A DNA stretch of 64,000 bases. Origin: Macropodus opercularis (lineage: Eukaryota; Chordata; Actinopteri; Anabantiformes; Osphronemidae). Location: NCBI GenBank assembly GCA_030770545.1, contig JAUCMP010000049.1, positions 124,001 through 188,000 of the forward strand, in the 5' to 3' direction. The stretch's first letter is position 1. Every line of letters begins with the position of its first letter. The notes under the pieces were generated by a model. That model was not told the DNA's origin. It was given only the letters and a program-made list of their open reading frames with translations, and did no database searches. Positions 42,266 through 54,400 of the stretch are shown one piece after another. A program made the position numbers and the translations under genes.

Positions 42266-42350
42266 GTTTCTACTAACTAGAAGAAGTCCAGTTGCCATGA
42301 CTCAACCTTCAGACAACTTGACCTGGATGAATGAGAACCTTCACAGACAT

Positions 42351-43640
42351 TATAAATCATGTCACATCATTTGACAGGGATTCTGTTCAGTAGTGATTGT
42401 TTGTAACAAATCATTATAAATTTGTTTGGTTTCTCAGTGAGTCCCAGCACTGTTGTTGTTTCTGTGACAATGGGACCTTCTCCCCACCAGGGGGAGGTGT
42501 CTTCTCTGGTTTGCCTCCTCCTCTGTTGCTGTACTTTGTCTCCACACCTGCCTTGCATCATATCATCAGCAGGACATTTATACTCACCCAGGTCCGTCAC
42601 TCTGTGCTGGTGTGTCTTCCCTACTATGCTCGTTTGGTTTGCTCTCCCTCTTCCCCCTGCTGAATCATCAATGACCACATGAAAATCAAAATGCCATTGA
42701 TCAACACTAATAACACTCCCTTCCTTTCCTTAAACCCTTGTTCCCTCTTTCCTGTGAAACATCAAAACCCTCTGTTATTAGCAAACACAGATGTTTGTTC
42801 CCATTTTTCTCCCACAAATTCACTTGAAGTGTCTTTAGCCAATTGACAAAATTATATGACGTGAGAGAGACAGAAAAGACAGAGCGTGAGAGCAGAGAAT
42901 CTCTCAGAACCATTAAGATATGCAGGCAGCTAGTTGTAACCTGAGGTCAATGAACTGGGTAAGTTGAATAAAAGAGGTCCAGTATAGATCATTCAATAAA
43001 AGAGGGGCCAACAAGTGGCAAGCCAGTCAAAAAAAAGGCCCCACTGTGGACTGATGGAGCATAGATAGAGTAGAGGGACACAAACGATAGAACTTCCAGA
43101 TTTTAGATAGAGCAGGTAGATGGGTCAGGAAAGATAGAGTAGGACATAAATGATAGAACAAGAGAGATGGATGATCACAGACCTGCAACACACAAAAAAA
43201 CATTAGAAATAAATAGAACAAATTATGTACAAGGTCAAGTTTTGTTAAAAGTTTAGGTGTTGAACAATTTGATATACTGATCATATTTAAGGAATCTTCA
43301 CTTCAGACCCAAGTGCATTTCCTATTATAGTCTGAGCCATAGAAAATCACTGTGTGTTTTACGGTCACTGCATTGTTTCTATAATATACTTTATTTATCC
43401 CTGTGAGAGATCTTGGAATCGGCGGAATCTCTTGGATCGTTGTGACTGGACGAGAGAAAGTGCAGAAAGAACACAAAACCACACCACAATCCAAAAAAAC
43501 ACAACTAAAGTTCAAAGTGGTGATTTCCAGGTTGGTAAAGTTGGTTAAATTGACGCTAGTAGTCCTGTGAGTGAGGCTCCACACGAGGAGACCAATTAAA
43601 AAAAACGCTCAGAAGAAACAAATACCAGATTAACCAGGAT
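42351..43640. other. Non-coding stretch, no gene recognised
   Basis: Short ORFs only. Around 43376-43410 there is a word like the 3' ends of fish LINEs (actttatttatccctgtgag), too short to classify. Loose GATAGA-rich repetition occurs at 43060-43170. Confidence 0.4.
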
Positions 43641-43643
43641 AGT

Positions 43644-43796
43644 GGAGGGATGTAAATAGTTAAAAGCTTGAATAGCAGGATGCAGGCAGACAACAGAACC
43701 AGCCCAATGCATGAGAGTCTAGTTTAAAACATATCAAGTTTAGAGAGTAGTAGACGTAGCACCAGTCACAGTCCATTAACAGTATGTGGAAAAGAG
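43644..43796 (+). repeat. Dispersed repeat, copy 2
   Basis: Second copy of the 33751-33900 repeat in the same orientation, with small indels. Confidence 0.8.
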
Positions 43797-44389
43797 GAAG
43801 TGAAACATACTGTTGTGTTTCCAGGTCTGATGCAAGATTTAGAAATTGACCCAAATCGTGGCGCCACAGCTTGGAGAACAGATGTTGCATTTTCAATTTA
43901 AAAGCATTGGTCACGGTTTTGTCTTTTCCTAGCGGCTCTAAAGCTCATTTAACATGTTGGTCAGGTGGGATAAAAATGACAAGTCTTGAAGACAAACAAT
44001 TTAATCTCTGGACATAGCTCACAAAATGTCTGCAGGAATTGTCACCTTGTTTTTGTTGATATGTCCTGGTTTGGGAAGGAAGGAAGGGAGCGTGTTGCTG
44101 CTGGATAAACGGCCACAGACAGATGACAAACCACAAAAACGCTTTATCTAGATGATCAGTTGGATGAACTGACCTCAGAGGCTGCAGCAGGCACTGACTC
44201 TCCCTCACGGGTTTTACGTTCAAGACGTAACACGTATGGATCTTCTGATTATCCAACCGTTCATCTAGCTAAAGCGTGCTGTGATTTAGTATCTGTTTTA
44301 TCCAAACATTGCATGTGTTTCTGAATCCTGTTGTTTGTTTGTTTTTTGTTTTAAAGAGAAGTGGTTTTCACTCTCACTCTCACTCGCTC

Positions 44390-44390
<1 letters not shown>

Positions 44391-44485
<95 letters not shown>

Positions 44486-44486
44486 G
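44391..44486. repeat. (GATA)n microsatellite
   Basis: About 24 uninterrupted copies of GATA, preceded by a (CTCA) run. Confidence 0.97.
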
Positions 44487-45394
44487 TAATGCCTCAACGC
44501 ATGGAGTCCAACTAGATTGTCATTCATAATAATACATGGCTTTGGTAGCAGTTTGGACAAGTAGAGAAGTTGTAACCGTTCATGCTCTTTTCAGTTATTG
44601 TGTATTTGATTTGGTGTCGGCAGCACAAAGGACCCTGAGAGAGAACGACTGAGCTGTGGATGGCATCACATCTCCACAGGCTTCAAGGTTAAGACTGTAC
44701 TTTCAGGGATCATTTCTATAGTTTGTGACTTGAGAAATGTGTTTCTGCAGCGTATGGTCTCGCCAACCACGATGATGAATCTTGATGTTCCCTTCTGAGC
44801 GTGAAGCGGATAGAGAACAATGATTCATTTCATAAGTTCTCTGTCGTTGATGACTGTTCTGTGCTTCCTAGTGGAGCATTGAGGAAGGGAACATGATCAG
44901 AGTGGCTGCAAATTAGTAAAATAGCAACTGGTTGTTTGAATGAGCTATTTTAAGAAAATCATCAACTTGTGTGTGTGCTTATAGATGAAATGACCATTCA
45001 TGTTGGTGAGTTTAATATTGTGCTTGTGCCCATCAGGCTTGATAGGTCTACAGTAATTCAATAATTGCTATTATATATTTGATATTATATATGCTCTGAA
45101 CCACACACCATACTTTAAAGACCAGTTGGCTGAACTGACCTCAGATGCTGCTACAGGCATCCAGCAGTGACACGTGTGGGTCTTCTGATGACACGCTCAT
45201 CCAGCCGTTCATCTAGATAAATTGTGTTGTGGTTTATCGTACCCGCTCCCACTTTCTTTGTACAGAGGAGGTGGGGTTAGCTCTCGCCAGCCCCCATTTG
45301 AGGGTCAATCCGGTGGGATCCTATTGTTTTTAACCCTCCTTTTAACTTGTGCTCCTTTTTAACCTGTGATTTATTTCGGGGGCAACGTCTTCGT
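44487..45394. other. Non-coding stretch, no gene recognised
   Basis: No convincing ORF. A segment near 45120-45230 resembles one at 44155-44275 (tcagttgg..ctgaactgacctcag, tcttctgat..catcta), suggesting an old local duplication. Confidence 0.4.
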
Positions 45395-45395
45395 T

Positions 45396-45562
45396 TTGCA
45401 CCCTGGTAGAGATCGTTGTGGCAAAGAGTGGGTTCGGAGTAAAAAACACACACAGTGGGGATGGAGGGAAAATGCTTTCTTTTGAGTCAAGTCCATGTCA
45501 CAGACGATACATTTTGGATACAGTTGCTGTTTATGTCCACCTAGCTTCAAAGGTCACTGTCG
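45396..45562 (+). repeat. Local repeat family, copy 1
   Basis: tgcaccctggtagagatcgt and the following 150 bp recur in parts at 45851-46012 and 46339-46440. Origin unknown. Confidence 0.75.
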
Positions 45563-45850
45563 CACAAGCTCCTTTTTACGGTGGGGGTGGCCCTGCGAGG
45601 GCAGTACTCAGGTATCTTACACGCTGTGTACAGGAAGGTTTTCAACTTTACAAGATGATTTTTAGACGCATGACCTTTCACAGCCCTCTGTGCACACGTG
45701 GGGCGGGGTAACGTTTGGTGTTGTGGTCCTCATAGGCTTCAGCAGTGGGTTTTCATGTTGTGAACGGACTGCGTCATAAACTCTGTTTATGTTGATCTGT
45801 CCCGGCTTGTTAGTAGCTCGGGAGGGAGAGAGTGTGCGCGCTTCGTTTTA

Positions 45851-46012
45851 CAGAGTGGGTTCAGAGTAAAAACACACACACAGCGGTTGGATGAAACAGA
45901 GAGACAACCACGGAGGGAGGAAGAGAAAATGCTTTCGTTTGAGTTGACCAGTCCGCACAGAGGATAAGTTTTGGACACAGTTGCTATTTACGTCCACCTA
46001 CCTTCAAAGGTC
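45851..46012 (+). repeat. Local repeat family, copy 2
   Basis: Shares cagagtgggttcagagtaaa, the aaaatgcttt block and the ttggacacagttgct block with copy 1, with internal differences. Confidence 0.7.
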
Positions 46013-46338
46013 AAGACATCACTGTCACACAAGCTCGCGTCATTACATAAAAAAGGACGGATGACAAGGAGCCGCCTGTATGGAACATATGACTTGTTCA
46101 TAAGAAAAGACAAACACTTTACTGTCAGACTCGTAAAACGATCCGACAGAGTGCCTATTGACTCACGCACACAAGAGTTTGAGCGCACGCAGCTTCTGAG
46201 GTCAAGGCCCAACCTCCCGTTTCAAAGCTCGCTCTCTTGATGTTCTGTCGGCTCCTCCTCTTCCGTCTGATCGCCGTCTCAGCTCTGTGCTGAGAGGCTG
46301 TCTCTTTTTATTTTCCTGCAGGAGAAAAGTTTGGTGTG

Positions 46339-46440
46339 TTGCACCCTGGTAGAGATCGTTGTGGCAAAGAGTGGGTTCAAAGTCAAATACACAGTGTTTG
46401 GATAAAACAGAGAGACAACCACGAACATGTTTTCTTTTGA
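46339..46440 (+). repeat. Local repeat family, copy 3 (partial)
   Basis: Begins with the same ttgcaccctggtagagatcg as copy 1 and includes the gagagacaaccacg block found in copy 2. Confidence 0.75.
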
Positions 46441-47035
46441 GTCTTGTTCCAGGCCAGCTACTGATTCATTATGTCAGTCCTACAGTCACAGATCATTTAC
46501 TTCAAGTCTATTGTGTTCACTCGACAGATGATGAGCTTGATCTGGTGCAATGCAACTCTTCTCTGATTTGATCTGACTTCAGGGAAAAGTCCTGTGATGT
46601 GTTAGTCTTCACCGATTGTGTTGAAGGAGTAGCTACACTCAGTCAGGATCTTCTTGAGGTCGTTGCTCAGATCATCCAGGTCCAGACTCATGATGCCAAG
46701 AGACAGAGCGTAGCCTTCATAGACTGACACGTTGTGGGTCCCACCATCACCAGAGTCCAGCACAATACCTGACAACAGGAGGTTTTAAATCCAGCTCATT
46801 GTCTGACAGACGACATCAACTTCATGAAGGAGGTTTTATGGCAGCAGTTGTTTAGTCATCTGAGGTAAATCAATTCTAAAATCTCAGTGAATTGAATTTT
46901 TTTTTTTAATGATCAAAAACACCTTTAAACAAACCTGTGTATTATTCGTTCTTTCATTTTTAGAAAATTAAAGACATTTGCATTAAAAAATATTTGATAC
47001 TTCATTTGCATTTAATATTAATGCTTCAACTAATT
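46441..47035. other. Non-coding stretch, no gene recognised
   Basis: At 46605-46770 the minus strand could be a short exon: a block begins after AG-like sequence near 46770 and reads without stop for about 55 codons. I could not identify it. Confidence 0.3.
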
Positions 47036-47160
47036 GGCCCTGCGATGGACTGGCGATCTGTCCAGGGTGTACCCTGCCTCTCGCCCAAAGCCAGCTGGGA
47101 TAGGCTCCAGCACGCCCGCGACCCCTTCGGGGAAAAAGCGGAAGAAGATGGATGGATGGC
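47036..47160 (+). repeat. Short interspersed repeat with GATG-type tail
   Basis: cctgcgatggactggcgatc through gggataggctccag to agaagatggatggatgg is a very common teleost interspersed repeat 3' end, with a short ATGG repeat tail. The exact family is not assigned. Confidence 0.7.
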
Positions 47161-47487
47161 TTCAACTAATTTCAGACTGAATCTGACCACAATCTGCCAT
47201 CTTTGCAAAAGACACCGCTTGTTTAACAATATAAACCTTATATTGTATGGTATTGTGCAATACTCTAATACTAAAGTGAATAAACAGAAATAAGAATTAA
47301 AATGTGATTATATCACATCCTAAATAATGTTTGTTGTAAAAAAATAAATAAAACTGATAATACAGGGACACATGCATATTAATATATCAATAATCAATCA
47401 ATGGCGATAACAAATAATAAAGAGATTGTACTTGAAATAATAATGTACCAAACATTTTTTTAGTTTCATAAAATATTTAAATGCCGA

Positions 47488-48994
47488 AATTCAATTCAAT
47501 TCAATCCACTTATATTTATATAGCGCCAATTCACAACATCAGTTATCTCAAGGCACTTTACAAATAAGGTTTAAGACCTGACACAACTAACCCAACAAAT
47601 CCCACATAGAGCAGCTTTTAATTGTAGCCAATCGATAAATTGTACATTTTAATAGCAACAGTGGAGGAAAAACTCCCTCTATAGAGGAAGAAACCTCCAG
47701 CAGACCCAGGCTCAGTGTGGGCGAACATATGCCTTGACCGGTTGGGGTGAAGAGATAGAGAAGAGAGAAAAGGACACATCCACAACAACAAAACAAGCAG
47801 CAACAGAACACAGGCAGGATGGTTGGACCAGCAACTGAACACTGGAGACACACGACTCTGAGTCTGATAATACCTGTAGATGAGAATAGAGAGAGAGACG
47901 ATCTAGATCTAAGTCTATAGCAGCTTAACTAAGAGATGGTTCAGAGAGACCAGAACCATCTCTAACTATACGCTTTGTCAAAAAGAAATGTTTTAAGCCT
48001 AGTTTTAAAACTAGAGACGGTGTCTGCTTCTCGAACCTGGACTGGAAGCTGGTCCCATAGGAGAGGAGCTTGGAGCTAAAGGCTCTGCCTCCCGTTCTAC
48101 ATTTAGAAACTCTAGGAACCACAAGCAGACCAGCGCTCTGAGAACGAAGCGTTTGTTGGGAGCATAAGGAGCCATGAGGTCTTTAAGATAAGATGGAGCT
48201 TTATTATGAAGAGCTTTGTAGGTGAGGAGAAGAATTTTGAATTCTATCCTAGATTTGACAGGGAGCCAATGCAGAGAAGCTAATGTAGGAGAAATGTGAT
48301 CTCTCTTCCTAAGTCCAGTCAGAACTCTGGCTGCAGCATTTTGAATTAACTGGAGGATTTTCAAAGAGTTATTGGGACAACCTATGAGTAGCGAGTTACA
48401 GTAGTCAAGCCTAGAGGTAACAAATGCATGGATTAATTTTTCAGCATCACTCTGTGAGAGGATGCTCCTAATTTTAGCAATATTCCTCAGGTGGAAGTAG
48501 GCGGTTCTAGAGATTTCTTTAATATATGGTGTAAAGGACAGATCTTGGTCAAAGATGACACCAAGGTTCCTCACAGTAGAACTTGAAGCTAACGTTATGT
48601 CATCCAGAGTAACAATCTGATTCAATAATGAGTCTCTGTGGTTTTTAGCACCAATTAAAATAACCTCAGTTTTGTCTGAATTCAGTTGTAGAAAGTTATG
48701 GGACATCCAGGATTTGATGTCATTTAAACAAGTTTGAAGTTTGACTAATTGGTTTGTTTCCTCTGGTTTCATGGACAAATATAACTGAGTATCATCTGCA
48801 TAGCAGTGGAAATTTATAGAATGTTTTCTAATAATATTACCAAGGGGAGACATGTAAAGACTGAAAAGTATTGGACCAAGCACAGAACCCTGTGGAACTC
48901 CAAAGCTAATTCCTGTGCGGATGGAAGATTGATCATGATTGGATATAGGCCTATAGTTTGCAAGTTCTCTAGGGTCAAGAGTAGGTTTTTTCAA
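47488..48994 (-). mobile_element. L2-type LINE, 3' part, decayed
   Basis: On the minus strand an RT fragment (48994 to about 48100) contains VPQGSVLGPILF, YADDTQLYL and the L2-like HWLPVKSRIEFKILLLTYKAL region. The N-terminal part jumps from LANYRPISN straight to QSSIRTGISFGVPQGS, so RT motif A is deleted. Near 48130 the frame breaks, and the typical C-terminus continues in another frame (47925-48122). The 3' UTR contains the tatagcgccaattcacaaca segment, and the element ends in a short TTCAA repeat (47488-47506), the usual L2 tail. Non-functional. Confidence 0.85.
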
Positions 48995-48999
48995 TAAAG

Positions 49000-50370
49000 G
49001 TTTGACCTTTAGCTCCTGGGCTGAAGGTCTTCTCGGCTGTGGTGCTCGCTGCCGGGACGTTCCTGGCCTCGAGCAGCGCGTCAGCAGCTTCTGTCAGGCT
49101 GTGGTTGGTGTTAGTCGTGTGTCTGTGCATCACGTGCTGGGTAACATCTGCCCAGTTGTGTCACTACTGTGGGAGCAGCTACAGCAGCCTGGGCTGTGTG
49201 TGAAGGACTATGACCGGCCAGAGCAGGTTGCTGCTAGTTTTAGATTCACTATCGTTTTAAATTCCAGTTGAAGGCAACGTGACTCTAAAACGATTTGATT
49301 GGTCCTCCACAGTGAAAAATGAAGATTTGAAACTCAAAGGAAAAAAATGTGAAAATAGATCAAAAGTGTCAAAATTGAAACAGGTGAGGTGTTCTTTCAG
49401 GGGATTTACTGGTTCGTAGGAAGGTGAAAAGAAAAAAGAAAATCATAGTAATCATAGAATGAGTTATATACCTGCTCACAGAAATATTTTAGAATAGTGA
49501 GCATTTTCATTATTAATCGTTGAATTTAAGTGAATCTATGCAACGATTAGTTAGTTTTTTGTTTAGTTTAGTTTTTGTTCTCTATGTTTTATGTTTCTTT
49601 CAACTAGTTAATTGTGTTTATTAATGTAATATGGTTAAGAAAGTCACAGAGTTAGAGGGAACTAATAGGAAATGATTGGGACCACACACACCCAGCCCTG
49701 TAAATATCAGAAGAATAAGCCAGGTCTTGTATGATGTTGACATGTTCTGTCATGAAGAGGACGCTCTCACCTGATGCAGCGGAGATGCAACCTGATCTGT
49801 GCTGAACGAAAGGTAGAGCAACAAACAGTCTGAAACAGTAGCGACGCACTAAGGTGAACACAGACCTGGAGACCTGGACTCAGCTTCCTCCAGCAGCTGT
49901 AACAGGTAACTGAGAAGCCAAACTGACGGAACAGGGAAGTGACAGACAGTGTTTATCTCTTTAATTACTCACCAGACAACATTAGAAACACTTGGACAAC
50001 TGTTAGTGTGGTTCAGCTATTTCTTGGGTCCAACCTACTGTCAAGCTCTGAGAAGTAACATTCTGTCTGTAATAATAACATTTCACTCATTTTAACATGA
50101 CACCAAATGTGGAATCAGTGTTGAACCACTTCAATTGGCAGAAACACTCAGCAGTCGTCCATTTGAACTGTAGCTTTGTGAAATAAATAGATAGATCTGA
50201 AGATTTAAAGTGCTCTCCAGTTATTGCATCATTCATAAAAAGTCAAAATAATACTAATAATACTAAAGCAATAATAAATAAGAATAAATACACCTATAAA
50301 CCCACACATACATCAGTCATTTCACTGGTCCAGACTTAGACTTTGCATTGTTTTTTAGCAGCATTCAGAG
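49000..50370. other. Non-coding stretch, no gene recognised
   Basis: Short ORFs only; AT-rich in the middle. Confidence 0.4.
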
Positions 50371-50384
50371 GTTATTGCATTCTT

Positions 50385-50510
50385 CACAAGGGTGAAGTGA
50401 AACTGGAGGATAAGTCTGTGGTCTCTACCAACTTCCCACAGACTGACGAAGCTTCCTGGAAAGGTGGTGAAACGTTTCTACGAAATAGAAGAGTCCAGTG
50501 ACCATGTGCT
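50385..50510 (+). mobile_element. Penelope-like terminal fragment with hammerhead-like core
   Basis: Closely matches 42175-42305 (gaaactggaggataa, cttcccacagactga, gtggtgaaacgtttcta). The core CTGACGA (50443-50449) fits CUGANGA and GAAAC is at 50469-50473, but stem II has a mismatch and G.U pairs. No protein-coding part is attached. Confidence 0.75.
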
Positions 50511-50514
50511 TGAG

Positions 50515-51357
50515 TCTGTCCTTGCTTTACATAGTCTGTAGCGTCTGCCTGAGGGCAGCAGTTCAAACAGGGAGTGGCCTGGGTGTGAAGTGTCTTTAAC
50601 AATGTTCTGTGCTTTCCTGAGGCAGCGGGAGCTGTGTAGGTTTTCCAGCATGGGGAGAGGGCAGCCAACAATCTTCTGTGTGGTGTTGATGACGCCTTGG
50701 ACGCTTTCCTCTGAGCTGCTGTGCTGCTGGTGAACCACATGCATATGCAGTATGTTAGTATACTTTCTATAGTGGCTCTGTAAAAGGACACCAACAGTCT
50801 TTGTGTGATGTTGTTACAGTCTCTGCTGGGCCTTTTTCAGCAGCTCAGAGGTGTTTACACCCCAGGTCAGACTCTCCTCTATGTGGACTCCCAGGAAGCG
50901 GAGGATGGTGTTGAAAGCCGAGCTGTAATCCACAAAGAGCATCCTCACGTAGCTGCCCTGCTGCTCCAGGTGTGACAGTGCAGCATGTAGCGCTGTTGCT
51001 ATGGTTCCTCTGTGGATCGGTTCGCTCTGTAAACTGATGTGGGTCGAGTCTTGAGGGCAGAGCTGCTGTGATGTGGCTACGGACCAGTTTTTGGAAGCAC
51101 TTCATCACGACTGGGGTGAGTGCTATTGGTCTGTAGTCATTGAGGCTGGAGATGTGGGGCTTCTTGGGCAGGGGGACTATGGTGGAGGACTTCAGGCAGG
51201 GTGGGACAGTGGACTGTGCCAGGGACCGGTTGAAGATCTTTGTGAAGACTTCAGTCAGCTCGTCTGCACAGTCCCTCAGCACACGTGCTGGGACGCCATC
51301 AGGACCAGTCGCCTTCCTCGGGTTGACGGCTCGCAGGGTACGTCTCACCTCACGTCT
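50515..51357 (-). mobile_element. Jockey/CR1-type LINE RT fragment, decayed
   Basis: Minus-strand frame 50845-51360 carries the early RT region: KATGPDGVPARVLRDCADEL, then LNDYRPIALTPVVMK. A second piece (50384-50794 and an overlapping frame) carries the end of such ORFs: RATIESILTYCI, then CLRKAQNIVKDTSHPGHSLF. The palm motifs (YADD) between them are missing, and frames are broken. It is joined on its 5' side (51,360) to a CTCACGTCT-type short repeat and then the Helitron fragment. Confidence 0.75.
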
Positions 51358-51418
51358 CACGTCTCAGTATGTCTCACCTCACGTCTCACGTCTCGGTACG
51401 TCTCACCTCGTGTTGCTC
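51335..51418. repeat. Short tandem repeat of acgtctcacctc words
   Basis: Imperfect repetition of gtctcacctcacgtctcacg separates the LINE fragment from the Helitron fragment. Confidence 0.7.
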
Positions 51419-51429
51419 CAGACTAGGGT

Positions 51430-52871
51430 CATGGGTTGCAGGTCATTTTTCCAGATTTTCATGAAGTGCACTAACTTCACACCTGTCTATTTGAATGAGA
51501 TCATCTTCCCCATATTCACCAACATCCATTGTTTCACACTCATCATCATCCTCCTCATCTGGAAGTGTTGGATCACAGAACTTAGGTTCATCTAATAATT
51601 ATGTTCTCATGCTGTGGATGAATGTGTTTGAGTTTGTGCAGCCCCTGCACCAGTTTAGACCAGGTTACAGTTTTGAACATCTGATGACCTTTGTAACACA
51701 AGCGTCTCTTCAGTTTCACTCTCAGGACCTGAGACTCACTTCTCACTCTGGTAAAGCATCAACCGTCTCCTGTGCCTCAGATGGGACACACACTACATTC
51801 CCATGTGTTGCTCTCTGTCTGCCTTTGGGAAGAGGAACAATCTTAGCGAATGGGCTACACTTTGCTATGAGATGTGTCTCCAGTATGTTCAGATCACACA
51901 GTTCAGCTGGAATGTCAGCGAGCTCCAGGTTGTTGGCTACAGCAAGGTGGGGCATGGCTCCCTTTTTCAGGTGATTATGACGTGTGTGATGAATCCACTC
52001 TTTCTTTCTCTCATCAGGCTCTTTACACTGTTGTTCATTGGTGCAGACATGGTCACAGACGTGAACATTCTTTCCAGTCAGGCATGTTGACGCCACATCT
52101 TCATGTTTAGTGTCAGAAGGTCTGTTACAGGTTTGTACTTGGTTTGGAAATGACGCCTTGTGACAGACGGTGCAGACGTAAGTAGGACCAGCCTTTATCT
52201 GGGATCTGAAAACAGCTGTTGTGAAACTGTTGGTCTGTATCAGGACAATACTGTCTGTATTTCCTTTTCATTTTCATTGCACATCTCATGTTGTGCATAA
52301 TCCTGAATGCAAGATTGTTTTTCTACCATTTCCTCATCAGTTGTTTCATGACGGCCTTGTGTTGATTCCTGAATGCGTTGTCATGTGCATAATGCTGAGT
52401 CATGTGTGATCGCTGCCTTTGTTTAAATTCAGAATCACGTGTGTAACGTTCGGTTACGTACGACTTTTGTTTAGCCATAAAAGCAGCATCGCGTCTGTAA
52501 CGTTCACTTCTGTAGCGTTTATGTTTGTTTCTGAAATCAACATTGTCTCTGTATTGGGTTATTATATTAATTACTTTCCGTTTTGAAATTCAGGATTGCT
52601 TTGATTTCCTGCTGACATAAGATTTTTTATTTGCCCTGTAATTTTCATCTGTAGGATACTTTTCATTTAGTTTTCTTTTGTGGTTGTCTTTTCTTTGTGG
52701 GGCTTTTGTTTTCACCATCCTCTTAAACTTTCTCCTACTACTTTGACTTAGTTTTGACAGTTTACAGGAAGATTCAGAGAGATCAAAAGTATCAGGGAGG
52801 ATGAGATGAACTTCTTCTAACTCCACTGAAGTTAGGTTAGTAGAGACGCCTTGTGAAATGTTATCAGACAT
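51430..52871 (-). mobile_element. Helitron replicase fragment (N-terminal region), decayed
   Basis: Minus-strand ORF pieces include a repeated Arg/Lys/Tyr-rich N-terminal region (52871 down to about 52400; YRSERYRRD and RHD-like units) and a block with DIPAELCDLNILETHLIAK and KGRQRATHGNVVCVPSEAQ (51743-52096). The second block resembles the DUF6570-type domain found before the Rep/helicase parts of animal Helitrons. A further piece reads KSESQVLRVKLKRRLCYKGH, then an acidic segment down to about 51440. Stops and frameshifts separate the pieces; no Rep or helicase motifs are present. Confidence 0.6.
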
Positions 52872-52989
52872 ATTGATACTAAGCTTCAGTGGTTGAGCAA
52901 CAACTTTGTGTCTTTGCGTAAAGCAACATGTGATGAGGCTGAATTAATACAAGTGTCTTGGTTGTTTTAGCTCAGTTTTTATATTAACA

Positions 52990-53600
52990 GATATGGTGGG
53001 ACTGTGTGTGAAAGTGATGGTTGAGTTTGACTTCAGGCATCATCCAACGCTGCAGGTGTCACAGTTGTGTGAGGTGTAGATCTCCCTTCTGTGTGTTGGA
53101 CAGCATCGCTGAGCTTGTAAAACTCTACAGGCTTCAGTTCATAAGCACAGGAGGATTGTGTTCCCAACATCTGGTGACATCTGGTGACATCTAGTGAGCC
53201 TGTCAATCATATCACTGAGATGCGTGTAGATAAGCATTACAGCTGTACCAGTACTGTTTGATCTCAGGGGTAAACCCTTAGTTGTCTCTGAGTGAGGATC
53301 AGAAAGCCCATAGTTGTTTGTTCTGGTTCTGAACACTGCGATGCGTAACCCTGTCGTCATCAGCAACGCATACTGCACATCTGATAACAAACTCAAACCT
53401 GCCTCCAGGTCCAGGAAAGTGTCCACAGCTTCAGGTAAAAGTCTCCAAATGTGCCGTATCTGGTAGTTGTGTCATATCTACACGATACACACATCTACGT
53501 GCAGCAGCTTCATCAAGGGGGTAACAGATATTTCAAATTTTTGCTTCCTGTTTTTTTTAATCCGATAGCCTATCTGATACCAATGAGTCTGTGGATGAAG
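52990..53600. other. Non-coding stretch, no gene recognised
   Basis: Nothing recognised beyond a short duplicated word (catctggtgacatctggtga) near 53168. Confidence 0.4.
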
Positions 53601-53619
53601 AGAAATGTAAAGGTAATAC

Positions 53620-53870
53620 TTAAAAATGCTACACTGCAGAGAGGACATCCCAGTTCCACAATTGCTAGAGAATATGAAGAAAAGAGGAGAAGAGGGTCCA
53701 CTAAAACTCGTCCCAGTCCCTGATGTGCATCTGGACACCATTGCTCATTGGATCGTCATGGACATGACAAGAAAGGTAGATGCAAGGTACCAGGATGCAA
53801 AGGTACTAAAGCAAAGTGCCAAAAATGTGATGTCCACCTATGTTGGTGGTCACATTTTATGATCGATGTA
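53620..53870 (+). mobile_element. piggyBac-type transposase C-terminal fragment
   Basis: One frame gives LKLVPVPDVHLDTIAHWIV; after a frameshift near 53780 another gives GRCKVPGCKGTKAKCQKCDV followed by HLCW. The order (PxVRLD-like, HW, then CX4C..CX2C..HLC) matches the zinc-finger end of piggyBac/PGBD transposases. The catalytic part is absent. Confidence 0.55.
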
Positions 53871-54289
53871 TTATCAGGGACCCCCAAGCTTCCAAAAACT
53901 AAGGTCAAAAGGTAAAAATTCATGCCATAAACGGTTAAATGTTAACAATATTTATGTTTGGGCTCAGCTGTTGAGGTGAGCAGATGAGAGCTTCTAGTTG
54001 CAGTTTCTGTCTCCGACTGCAAAAACTCTTCTGTTCCGTAGTAGTTGTTGTGGTAGTATTAGTAAAACTCAGATCACCATAATAAATGAAACCATTTCAC
54101 CATTGTACCTGTGAATCAATATCTAACCTATAAAAACAAACTTATATATGAAATAAAAGTGAAAAGGTTCACATACAAAACAAACACCAGGATGGTTTCT
54201 TTGCTCTTTATTGAAATTGATCACTGTCCAGACAATGTGTCTGCTGTTGTGTGCACCTGTTATAGTGCAGCAACCCGTCCCTGAGCAAG

Positions 54290-54400
54290 CACTAGGCCAC
54301 AGTGGAGAGGAAAAACTCCCCCTTTGGGAAGAAACCTCCAGCAGAACCAGACTCAGGGTGGGCAGTCGTCTGCCTCGACCGGTGATGGGTTGAGCTTAGT
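54290..54400 (-). repeat. L2-LINE-related fragment
   Basis: gaggaaaaactcccc, gaagaaacctccagcag and gcctcgaccgg match 47652-47745 in the L2 3' region, same orientation. Confidence 0.7.

Larger units (their letters stand above)
39700..42350 (+). mobile_element. Penelope-like retroelement (GIY-YIG type)
   Basis: The element encodes a reverse transcriptase fused to a GIY-YIG endonuclease, the hallmark of Penelope-like elements. It is followed by about 250 bp of terminal sequence with a hammerhead-like motif (42235-42265). That is expected of Penelope-like elements, whose terminal repeats carry hammerhead ribozymes. Exact ends were not determined. Related terminal fragments are found at 50385-50510 and about 61490-61540. 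Confidence 0.85.

Noticed and set aside
44351..44560. 69 aa ORF of IYLS repeats
   Set aside because: Translation of the (GATA)n microsatellite.
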